Assembly: GCA_030152605.1 (NCBI GenBank)
Contig: JASLJB010000097.1
Coordinates: 1 to 8,101, forward strand
Reading direction: 5' to 3'
Length of the DNA: 8,101 bases
Origin: Acinetobacter sp.
GTDB lineage: Bacteria > Pseudomonadota > Gammaproteobacteria > Pseudomonadales > Moraxellaceae
This document shows positions 1 through 6,189 of this stretch, one piece after another (positions within the stretch are counted from its first letter, which is position 1; the number at the start of each line of letters is the position of its first letter). The translations under genes were made by a program, and so were the position numbers. Below the pieces are notes generated by a model, which saw only the letters and a program-made list of their open reading frames with translations, did not search any database and was not told the DNA's origin.

Positions 1-56
1 TTAAAAACGGCGATGTTATTCAATTTGGGCAAGCCCTTTTCCGCTACCGCGCCTAA
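1..56 (+). CDS. accB: Biotin carboxyl carrier protein of acetyl-CoA carboxylase, 3' end only
   Basis: Only the last 17 codons and the TAA stop (54-56) are in the window. They read KNGDVIQFGQALFRYRA in the frame beginning at position 3. This matches the final beta strands of a biotinyl-lipoyl domain, where a 'G..V.fGq.Lf.i' segment closes the barrel. The biotinylated lysine in the A/V-M-K-M motif lies to the left of the window. AccB carries biotin between the biotin carboxylase (AccC) and the carboxyltransferase of acetyl-CoA carboxylase in the cytoplasm. The identification leans on accC starting 17 bp after the stop, the usual accBC operon order. The short fragment alone would be weak evidence. 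Confidence 0.88.
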   Translation, partial: KNGDVIQFGQALFRYRA

Positions 57-73
57 GCTCTCGGGGGACGAAC

Positions 74-1438
74 ATGTTGCAAAAAGTTCTAATTGCGAAC
101 CGAGGTGAGATCGCCTTACGTATCACCCGTGCCTGTAAAACTTTGGGCATTAAAACGGTAGGTATTTACTCTGATGCTGACAAAGACTTGATGCACTTGC
201 GCTTCGTCGACGAAGCCGTCTGCATTGGTCCGGGTGCGAGTAGCGAAAGTTATCTCAATATCCCTGCGCTGATTACTGCGGCGGAAATTACCGGTGCAGA
301 TGCGATTCACCCTGGCTATGGCTTTTTATCAGAAAATGCAGAATTTGCTGAAATCGTAGAAAGCTCAGGCTTTATCTTTATTGGTCCACGTCCAGAACAT
401 ATTCGCCTGATGGGAAATAAAGTTTCTGCGATCATGGCGATGCGTAAAGCAGGTGTACCCACCGTACCCGGCTCTGCACATGCAGTGACCACCAATAATG
501 CGCTGGCAGAAGCCAAAGAAATTGGCTTCCCACTGATCGTCAAGGCGGCATCTGGCGGTGGTGGTCGTGGCATGCGTATTGTAGAACGTGTTGACACTTT
601 GCTGGAATCTGTACAAGCGGCACAGCGTGATGCAGAAATGTGGTTTGGTGATGATACCGTCTACATGGAACGCTTCTTACAAAAACCAAGACATGTTGAA
701 GTGCAAGTACTCGGTGATGGTAATGGTCATGCCGTTCATTTATATGATCGTGACTGCTCATTACAACGTCGCCATCAAAAAGTGATCGAAGAAGCACCAG
801 CACCGAATCTACCTGAGCAAGCACGCGCTGATATTTTAGAAGCCTGTGTCAATGCCTGTAAGATGATGCAATATCGCGGCGCAGGTACTTTCGAGTTCTT
901 GTTCGAAGACGGTGAATTCTTCTTTATTGAAATGAATACCCGTGTTCAAGTCGAACATCCAGTCACTGAAATGGTTACTGGCATCGATATTATTGAACAG
1001 CAACTGCGTATCGCAGGCGGTTTAGGTCTTGATCTGGAGCAGGATGATATCGAAGTAAAAGGCCATGCCTTTGAATGTCGTATCAATGCTGAAGATCCAG
1101 TCAACTTCCTGCCTTCACCAGGCAAGATTGAATGTTTCTACGCACCCGGTGGTGCTGGAATTCGCTTAGATTCTCATATCTATACCGGTTATAGCATTCC
1201 GCCGTATTATGATTCGATGATCGCGAAACTAATCGCGCATGGTAAGGATCGTAAAACTGCGATCGCACGCATGAAACAAGCCTTAGATGAAATGATCCTG
1301 ACCGGGATTAAGACCAATATTCCATTACATAAAGATTTGATTTTGGAAGATCGTAATTTCTGTCAGAAAGCGATGGATATTCATTATTTGGAGAAGCATT
1401 TACTCAAGCAGATCCAAGTGAATGAGAATGTCGCTTAA
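74..1438 (+). CDS. accC: Biotin carboxylase subunit of acetyl-CoA carboxylase
   Basis: The 454-residue protein (E. coli AccC is 449) uses ATP and bicarbonate to carboxylate the biotin on AccB, the first step of malonyl-CoA and fatty-acid synthesis. Visible landmarks are the N-terminal biotin-carboxylase start (KVLIANRGEIALR), the ATP-grasp glycine loop KAASGGGGRG at 157-166, and K116. Catalytic and metal residues sit in EMNTRVQVEHP: E286, N288, R290 and E294. R336 in CRINAEDP and C228/H234 in the DRDCSLQRRH segment are also present. All sit two residues earlier than the E. coli numbering, except K116, which matches. Nothing is missing, so the enzyme should be active. The ATG at 74 is supported by a GGGGGA ribosome-binding site at 63-68 and by 17 bp spacing from accB, implying co-transcription and coupling. 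The terminator is probably the hairpin at 1567-1622. Confidence 0.98.
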   Translation: MLQKVLIANRGEIALRITRACKTLGIKTVGIYSDADKDLMHLRFVDEAVCIGPGASSESYLNIPALITAAEITGADAIHPGYGFLSENAEFAEIVESSGFIFIGPRPEHIRLMGNKVSAIMAMRKAGVPTVPGSAHAVTTNNALAEAKEIGFPLIVKAASGGGGRGMRIVERVDTLLESVQAAQRDAEMWFGDDTVYMERFLQKPRHVEVQVLGDGNGHAVHLYDRDCSLQRRHQKVIEEAPAPNLPEQARADILEACVNACKMMQYRGAGTFEFLFEDGEFFFIEMNTRVQVEHPVTEMVTGIDIIEQQLRIAGGLGLDLEQDDIEVKGHAFECRINAEDPVNFLPSPGKIECFYAPGGAGIRLDSHIYTGYSIPPYYDSMIAKLIAHGKDRKTAIARMKQALDEMILTGIKTNIPLHKDLILEDRNFCQKAMDIHYLEKHLLKQIQVNENVA

Positions 1439-1566
1439 AGCATTCAACCCCATCAAGCATTAAAACCCTAGGATAATGCGAGATCAATACACGGGATCGA
1501 TATGTATACAGCACTGTAGGCTGCGATATATCCTCCCCTTAAAATGCTCGACATGATCCACTCAAT

Positions 1567-1622
1567 GCCCCGAAGATTTGATTGACCTATATATCGGTTC
1601 AATCTTAATCTCGGGGCTTTTT
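1567..1622 (+). terminator. Rho-independent terminator downstream of accBC
   Basis: A perfect 7-bp base GCCCCGA (1567-1573) pairs with TCGGGGC (1611-1617) and is followed at once by TTTTTC (1618-1623). Above the base, the arms keep pairing imperfectly: GATTGACC (1580-1587) against GGTTCAATC (1596-1604) with one bulge, and a short AT loop. The whole stem is unusually long for a simple terminator. It lies about 130 nt after the accC stop, so it may end the accBC transcript, a small RNA, or both. Confidence 0.8.
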
Positions 1623-1726
1623 CTTGTCTCATCATTATGTTTATCAGAAGATAATAACGCTCGCACTAATGCTGAGATCAACATTTAAATCTAACAAAGC
1701 CAATTAATTCATCACCCATGCATTTA

Positions 1727-1800
1727 GTCGGGTATTTCCGACATTTATTCTGAAATTTGTCAGGTATTACTTAAATCAATGTTGAAATATGTCACGAATA
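1727..1800. repeat. Imperfect 32-bp tandem repeat, two copies plus a partial third
   Basis: Copy one starts GTCGGGTATT at 1727 and copy two starts GTCAGGTATT at 1759. Aligned by eye over 32 bp they match at 22 positions, including a second shared block TGAAAT near the end of each. A weaker third start, GTCACGAATA, falls exactly 32 bp further on at 1791. A spacing of about three helical turns would place the sites on one face of the DNA, as expected for a cooperatively bound regulator. The third copy overlaps the promoter-like pair of the downstream gene. No regulator can be named. Confidence 0.5.
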
Positions 1801-1809
1801 CCGTATTAT
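1782..1809 (+). promoter_or_regulatory. Candidate sigma-70-type promoter for the lipase-like lipoprotein gene
   Basis: TTGAAA at 1782-1787 and TATTAT at 1804-1809 are separated by 16 bp and would start transcription near 1816, leaving a short leader. Both hexamers are imperfect, and AT-rich DNA produces such pairs by chance. The position directly upstream of the gene and its overlap with the repeated element make it the best candidate in the spacer. Confidence 0.4.
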
Positions 1810-1831
1810 TCGGCTAGATTATATTTACTTG

Positions 1832-3844
1832 ATGATCAATATGCCGCCGAAAAATAATACGATCATGCTTTTACTCATGACCATGACACCACTATTAATC
1901 AGTGGCTGCCAAGTGGTCAGTGTAAAAAATCAAGCATTAAATGTCACCATCGCCAATGAACGCGACAGTATTCTGACTCGAAATAAAATGAGCGAGGCCA
2001 GTTTAAATGTATTGTCGATGACCGGCAGTGAAACTAAACTCTGTACTGAAAACCCAGTCACCTGCGTTAGTCATCTTAAAGAGATCCCACAGATTCAGGA
2101 TGAACAGTTACTGTCTACGGCCAGTGAAATATTCTTAACCAAAGCCTTAACATTGGCAGAATCTTCGCAGTGTAAGACTGGGGTTTTAAGCAAACGCCGT
2201 TCAGATGAACGTCAACTTGAGCAACAGCTCTCGCATAATCAATGCTTAGATCAGCAATTACAAATGCTCGATAAAAGTATTCGTTATAGCTATGCCTATT
2301 TATTTGAAACCAAACGCCGCCCACAAGACCGAATCTTTGATAACCGTCAAGTCCAGATTCGAGATTTTTATAATCAGGCCTTGGCGAAAATGGTGACCAC
2401 TTATACCCTGCGTCATAAAGATAAAAAACTCGACCAAAAGATTAAAATTGGTCAGAGTACCTATACCATCGATTTTAGTAATTATCCGCTGCTGCAAAAC
2501 CAAGATGTGCAGAGTTTAATCTCTAGCTATAATCTCAACTTTTCAGGTTTAAGATCGATTAACCGTCGAGATGGATTTGGATCTGAGTTTGTCACCATAT
2601 TGGCGCAGAATGAAAAGAAACTAGAAGAAAACTATATTATCGATCCGGTGCATTATAAGTATAAAAATGGCATAAACCCCAACATCCATCAGTCACGCTA
2701 TTTACCGGTCAGTATTGCCGCACAACCGCGCAGCTCACAAACCATAGATCAGATTTTAAATGACCCTCATTTCGAACTGAAAGTGTATGACCCTTACAGC
2801 ACTGAGAATATTGATGTCGCGGGTAAAAACTATCCGCTTGCGGCAAACTTTTCTGCGCCGTATGGATTATGGTTGGCAGAGAATAACCTAGGGGCAGCGG
2901 CCTATCTCAGTTTAATCGATCGTGATAAACACCTGACCATGCCGCATCTGTATATGATGGAACCCTTTAACCCCAATAAGAAAGTCATCGTATTGGTGCA
3001 TGGTTTGGCCAGTAGTCCAGAGGCTTGGATTCGCCTGACCAATGACATCATGGGCGATCAGGTATTGCGTGAGCATTATCAAGTGTGGCAAGTGTTCTAC
3101 TCCACCAACATGCCGATTCTTGAAAGTCGCTTCCAGATCAACACCATCATCAATCAAGCATTCGATAGCATCGATCACAATAGTCCGGCGTATAAAGATG
3201 CGGTGCTGATCGGTCACAGTATGGGCGGGATTATTGCGCGACTCTTGGTCAGTGATGAAAACTTAACCGAACCGGCACTAAAACTGCTGAATACTCGTCA
3301 GGTCAACAAACTGCGAGAAAACCAAATCTTGGGACAGCGTTTGCAAATGAAGCCTGTACCGAACTTTGATCGGGCTATTTTCCTCGCCTCCCCGCATCGT
3401 GGCACGGCTTATGCTGACCTGTGGTTTACCAAAGTAGCACGCCGTATCATCAAGCTACCCGTGGCCTTCCTCGGCGCCTTGGCGGATAGCGTTGAAGATA
3501 AAGATATCAATTTCAAGCACTTTATCGATCAGATCGGTACTGGCATCATTCAAAATGGTCCGAGTGATTTGAGCCACAACTCCAAATTCACGGAACTGAC
3601 CAAGAATGTCTTACCTAAAAAAGGCATGCAGTTTCACTCGATCTTGGGCAATAACACCGACTCTAAAGATCCAGATGTGATGAGCGATGGGATCGTTCCT
3701 TATCGCAGTGCGCACCTAGATGGCGCTGTATCTGAGATGATCATCAAAGGCGGACACTCGATTCAAGAAACTCCCGAGGCGGTACTAGAATTACGCCGTA
3801 TCTTGAGATTGCACCTGACCCAACATGGGATCTATAAACCTTAG
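1832..3844 (+). CDS. Lipase-like alpha/beta-hydrolase lipoprotein
   Basis: A 670-residue predicted lipoprotein. The N-terminus has K7, a hydrophobic stretch and the lipobox LISGC with the lipidated Cys at 26, so the mature protein should be membrane-anchored outside the cytoplasm. Residues 27 to about 350 are polar and match no family I recognise. The C-terminal part is a clear alpha/beta-hydrolase: the oxyanion-hole strand VLVHGLASS (H390), the nucleophile elbow GHSMGG (Ser463), SDGIVP (Asp619) and GGHSIQ (His642) form a full triad, with LASPHRG between them. Esters or lipids are likely substrates, but the specificity is unknown. The start is uncertain: TTG 1829, ATG 1832 and ATG 1841 are all in frame and none has a good ribosome-binding site. 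ATG 1832 keeps the charged n-region. The gene stands alone, converges on the Ter cluster and ends at a shared terminator. Confidence 0.88.
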   Translation: MINMPPKNNTIMLLLMTMTPLLISGCQVVSVKNQALNVTIANERDSILTRNKMSEASLNVLSMTGSETKLCTENPVTCVSHLKEIPQIQDEQLLSTASEIFLTKALTLAESSQCKTGVLSKRRSDERQLEQQLSHNQCLDQQLQMLDKSIRYSYAYLFETKRRPQDRIFDNRQVQIRDFYNQALAKMVTTYTLRHKDKKLDQKIKIGQSTYTIDFSNYPLLQNQDVQSLISSYNLNFSGLRSINRRDGFGSEFVTILAQNEKKLEENYIIDPVHYKYKNGINPNIHQSRYLPVSIAAQPRSSQTIDQILNDPHFELKVYDPYSTENIDVAGKNYPLAANFSAPYGLWLAENNLGAAAYLSLIDRDKHLTMPHLYMMEPFNPNKKVIVLVHGLASSPEAWIRLTNDIMGDQVLREHYQVWQVFYSTNMPILESRFQINTIINQAFDSIDHNSPAYKDAVLIGHSMGGIIARLLVSDENLTEPALKLLNTRQVNKLRENQILGQRLQMKPVPNFDRAIFLASPHRGTAYADLWFTKVARRIIKLPVAFLGALADSVEDKDINFKHFIDQIGTGIIQNGPSDLSHNSKFTELTKNVLPKKGMQFHSILGNNTDSKDPDVMSDGIVPYRSAHLDGAVSEMIIKGGHSIQETPEAVLELRRILRLHLTQHGIYKP

Positions 3845-3868
3845 GGTCTAGACTCCGTAGCCATAGAA

Positions 3869-3899
3869 AACAAAAAAGGAGCAGTGCTCCTTTTTTGTT
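3869..3899. terminator. Bidirectional rho-independent terminator between converging genes
   Basis: The stem is perfect over 14 bp: AACAAAAAAGGAGC (3869-3882), loop AGT, then the complement GCTCCTTTTTTGTT (3886-3899). The GC-rich core GGAGC/GCTCC is flanked by A6 on the left and T6 on the right, so both strands end in a U-tract. It lies 24 bp after the lipase-like stop and 33 bp after the terZ-like stop on the other strand, and so serves both transcripts. Confidence 0.92.
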
Positions 3900-3932
3900 G
3901 CTTGGTGATTGATCTCAATGGCTGAGAAGTGC

Positions 3933-4529
3933 CTAGAGTAAAGGCAAGATCGCAGGCAACATCTCCTTAAATGTCCGACCATTACAGGTTTCACCTAAGG
4001 CCCCCATTTTCCACTGACCGTTATGACGGTATAGCTTGGCCACGATCAGCGCAGTATATTTGCCACGTTGTGACAGATTATATTTGGCAATTTCTACATT
4101 GCTATTGGCATCGACCACACGACAGAATGCATTTTCAACGTTCTCAAAACTTTGACCACGAAAACTGCTGATGGTAAACACCAAGCTATGAACATTGGCA
4201 GAGACTTTCGCTAAGTTCACGTGGATTATCTCATCATCACCGTCACCTGCGCCGGTAAGATTATCACCTGAATGCTGCACACTGCCATCGCGACTTTTTA
4301 GCTGCCCAAAATACACCGCATCGACAATGCTCTTATTGGCATCCAGCATAATCAAGGCAGCATCTAAGTCGATATTTTCTTGGCCCGTGCTCAATATCTT
4401 AGAGAAAAAACCACCGCCGGTACTGGCTTTGGCGACATCCCAACCCGCACCCAGAAAGATCTTGCTGAGTTGAGTACCATCTTGTTTGTTAAGAGAAATC
4501 TTTTGTCCTTTTTCGAGTTGAATACCCAT
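3933..4529 (-). CDS. terZ: TerZ-like TerD-family protein
   Basis: A 198-residue cytoplasmic protein with one full-length TerD domain. It has LEKGQKISLNK at the start, GAGWDVAK (D31), IDLDAA (53-58), the block SRDGSVQHSGDNLTGAGDGDDE (79-100, written with breaks at family motifs: D81, D89, acidic run 96-100) and the late RHNGQWKM. A Gly/Ser-rich insertion at 37-51 (TGGGFFSK...) and the signature QLKSxDGS, VENAFCR and C-terminal C-x-GRT separate it from TerD/TerE and match my memory of TerZ. TerD-fold proteins bind calcium and take part in tellurite, phage and stress phenotypes, but the molecular role of TerZ is not established. A strong ribosome-binding site AAGGAG (4539-4544) precedes the ATG. 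It is the last gene of the minus-strand cluster and ends at the shared terminator. The exact subfamily symbol is less certain than the family. Confidence 0.9.
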   Translation of the reverse strand: MGIQLEKGQKISLNKQDGTQLSKIFLGAGWDVAKASTGGGFFSKILSTGQENIDLDAALIMLDANKSIVDAVYFGQLKSRDGSVQHSGDNLTGAGDGDDEIIHVNLAKVSANVHSLVFTISSFRGQSFENVENAFCRVVDANSNVEIAKYNLSQRGKYTALIVAKLYRHNGQWKMGALGETCNGRTFKEMLPAILPLL

Positions 4530-4604
4530 AATAATTGGCTCCTTTAGGGTGATCGTTTGATATTGCTACTGTTCTGATTTTTACTTTTATCGTTTTTATT
4601 GGGA
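4530..4604 (-). promoter_or_regulatory. Spacer with strong ribosome-binding site for the terZ-like gene
   Basis: Seventy-five AT-rich bases separate the AIM24-type gene from the terZ-like gene. AAGGAG at 4539-4544 (minus strand) sits 9 nt before the ATG and fixes the start. I see no terminator hairpin here, so read-through from the upstream gene is expected. Confidence 0.6.
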
Positions 4605-5327
4605 TTAATTTGAATTCTGCTGACCGATACCTAAGGCACCTGCGAGCCAATGAATATAGTGATTACGATTGCGCGAGCAGACAATGACTTTGCCCTGTCC
4701 ACGGAACTTAATCACCAGCCCTTCACCACTGGTCATACTATTGAACAAATTGCCCACGACCCCACGCCCTTGTGCACTGGGAATGCCGATGTTGTATTGC
4801 AGTGAAGCATCCCAAGCCACCACATGACCGTTATCTACTGTCATTTCGCCTTGCTCGGGGCTGACCTCTAACTCAAGTAAAGTTCCACTCCCTGAGATGC
4901 AGACCTGCCCTTGACCACTGGTCTCCATCACCACAAAACCACCAGTGCCACCAAACAAAGCCCCGCCGATATTGGACTGGACTTTGGCTTTGATTTGGGT
5001 TTTTTCTGTGGCAGCGACAAATGCCCCATCGGTCAAGACATATTGACGAGATCCGATCTCCAAGATCTGCATATCACCATCCAGATTCGGAGAAAGTAGA
5101 CATTCGCCCTCACCACTGTTGGCTTTGATCTGTTGTTGAAAAAGTGATTCGCCCGAGGTGAATTTGCGCATAAAAGATTGCAATAAACCACCACGTAAAC
5201 GCCCACTGACTTCGAGCGCTTGCTCTTTCATCACCATGGCATCTGATTCACAGTAAATTGAATCGCCACGTTGCATTTTCACCAATAAAAAAGGTTCTGG
5301 GCTACCGACCAATTGAAATTCTGCCAT
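4605..5327 (-). CDS. AIM24 / TIGR00266 family protein
   Basis: A 240-residue protein without signal peptide or membrane helix, the usual length for this family. Features that fit are the early PEPFLLVKMQRGDSIY segment, the glycine-rich GGALFGGTGG (121-130) typical of these proteins, the late HVVAWDASLQY strand, and the closing SGEGLVIKFRGQGKVIVCSRN motif. The family folds as stacked beta-strands. The yeast mitochondrial member AIM24 affects inner-membrane organisation; bacterial members have no fixed role but often sit beside TerD-family genes, as here. A CAGGT ribosome-binding site at 5336-5340 supports the ATG at 5327. It lies 75 bp upstream of the terZ-like gene and is probably co-transcribed with it. 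The 280-bp gap before it suggests either its own promoter or a processing site. Confidence 0.85.
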   Translation of the reverse strand: MAEFQLVGSPEPFLLVKMQRGDSIYCESDAMVMKEQALEVSGRLRGGLLQSFMRKFTSGESLFQQQIKANSGEGECLLSPNLDGDMQILEIGSRQYVLTDGAFVAATEKTQIKAKVQSNIGGALFGGTGGFVVMETSGQGQVCISGSGTLLELEVSPEQGEMTVDNGHVVAWDASLQYNIGIPSAQGRGVVGNLFNSMTSGEGLVIKFRGQGKVIVCSRNRNHYIHWLAGALGIGQQNSN

Positions 5328-5465
5328 GTTGATTTACCTGCTGTGTTTTTTTGTTTTATGTGGTTTTTCATTGCTTGCCTACTGATGCGCTGTCGTGGGG
5401 TTGACGGGGCATTCGCTATTGAATCGAGGCGCTGTTGTTATTGTGCTTGAGGCTTATTCTAGTTG

Positions 5466-5507
5466 TTGCGCTTTATTCGTTGGTCATTATTCATTGCTCT
5501 TTATTCG
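5466..5507. repeat. Pair of 14-bp direct repeats in the spacer before the AIM24-type gene
   Basis: TTGCGCTTTATTCG (5466-5479) and TTGCTCTTTATTCG (5494-5507) differ at one base and start 28 bp apart. They lie upstream of the AIM24-type gene as transcribed on the minus strand, a reasonable place for regulator binding. No regulator or promoter hexamers can be assigned with confidence. Confidence 0.45.
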
Positions 5508-5559
5508 ATGCTCAGCATGACATTGAATGGCGTGCAGGCATCTGTAGCGTGTGAGCTGT

Positions 5560-5591
5560 GCAGCACCAAGTATGCTTATGCTTGGTGCTGC
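5560..5591. repeat. Perfect 11-bp inverted repeat (hairpin) after the terE-like gene
   Basis: GCAGCACCAAG (5560-5570) and CTTGGTGCTGC (5581-5591) are exact complements around a 10-nt loop. The element starts 16 bp after the stop of the terE-like gene as transcribed. Neither strand has a T-run after it, so it is not a standard intrinsic terminator. It may instead stabilise the 3' end of the upstream mRNA, act as a processing or attenuation site, or be a dispersed palindromic repeat. The rest of the 280-bp spacer (5328-5607) holds the direct repeats at 5466-5507 and an A-rich leader before the AIM24-type start. Confidence 0.75.
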
Positions 5592-5607
5592 AACAAATCA
5601 AAGCGTA

Positions 5608-6186
5608 TTAAACTGTTACGCCATAACTGGCCGCCAATGCACCGAGTCCACCGGCAAAGCCTTGGCCGACAGCTCGAAACTTCCACTCAGCAGCGTTGCG
5701 ATACAGCTCACCAAAGATCATCGCCACTTCAGTACTGCCATCTTCGGACAAATCAAAGCGTGCCACTTCTTCATCTTGCTGATCTTTATTGATCACGCGG
5801 ATATAGGCTTGATCGACTTGACCAAAATTTTGACCTTTTTGCTGCCCCTCATGAATCGTGACTGCAAATACCACTTTATCCACATCGGCTGGAATTTTAG
5901 ACAAGTCAACCGAGATAGTTTCGTCATCGCCATCACCGTCTCCTGTACGATTGTCTCCTTGGTGATGGACTGATCCGCACATCGATGCTTTTTGATTGAA
6001 AAAAATAAAGTCAGCATCTTGCGCAACTTTGCCCAGATTGTTGAGCAGGAATGCCACAGCATCTAAATCAAATGCTTGCCCATCAGTGAGCCGTGGATTC
6101 CAGCCTAAACCCAGATCAAGGTGAATCATCGAGGGTACAGTTTTAGATAAATTGACATTACCGCCTTTAGATAAGTTAATCGACAT
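5608..6186 (-). CDS. terE: TerE-like TerD-family protein with altered conserved residues
   Basis: A 192-residue single TerD domain, full length for TerD/TerE. It opens with MSINLSKGGNVNLSK and carries GLGWN (26-30), FDLDAV (39-44), FIFFN (60-64), HQGDNRTG (75-82), the acidic run DGDGDDE (83-89) and GQGFAGGL (174-181). FIFFN, HQGDNRTG and GFAGGL resemble TerE more than TerD. Compared with the neighbouring TerD-like protein, three conserved positions differ: Asp to Asn at 30, Ser to Val at 44, and an acidic residue to Cys at 70 (MCGSV where DGSV or EGSV is usual). This may change calcium binding. The start is set by AAGGAG at 6195-6200, which lies inside the last codons of the membrane-protein gene only 3 bp upstream of this ATG, so translation is likely coupled. 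The E-versus-D name is tentative. Confidence 0.92.
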   Translation of the reverse strand: MSINLSKGGNVNLSKTVPSMIHLDLGLGWNPRLTDGQAFDLDAVAFLLNNLGKVAQDADFIFFNQKASMCGSVHHQGDNRTGDGDGDDETISVDLSKIPADVDKVVFAVTIHEGQQKGQNFGQVDQAYIRVINKDQQDEEVARFDLSEDGSTEVAMIFGELYRNAAEWKFRAVGQGFAGGLGALAASYGVTV

Positions 6187-6189
6187 ACG

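Larger units (their letters stand above)
1439..1831. other. Intergenic region between accC and the lipase-like gene
   Basis: This 393-bp stretch has no convincing protein-coding frame. From left to right it holds an imperfect hairpin (1499-1532, with GATAT/ATATC and CAGC/GCTG pairing), a pyrimidine run CCTCCCC at 1532-1538, a long terminator hairpin (1567-1622), an AT-rich stretch, a two-copy 32-bp degenerate tandem repeat (1727-1790), and a promoter-like pair (1782-1809) ahead of the downstream gene. The left half could be an accC 3' UTR or encode a small RNA; see the findings. Confidence 0.7.

Noticed and set aside
116..824. Several open frames antisense to or out of frame with accC
   Set aside because: They lie wholly within the strongly conserved accC frame and show no domain or start signal of their own.
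1727..1800. The 32-bp repeats as a CRISPR array
   Set aside because: The copies abut with no unique spacers, are degenerate, number only two to three, and there are no cas genes.
1829..1834. TTG at 1829 as start of the lipase-like lipoprotein
   Set aside because: The adjacent ATG at 1832 is the stronger initiator and gives the same signal peptide; neither has a good ribosome-binding site.
5463..5792. Plus-strand frame from a TTG with a signal-peptide-like N-terminus (LRFIRWSLFIALYSML...)
   Set aside because: Most of it runs antisense through the well-supported terE-like gene, the start is TTG without a clear ribosome-binding site, and the remainder has no protein-like pattern.
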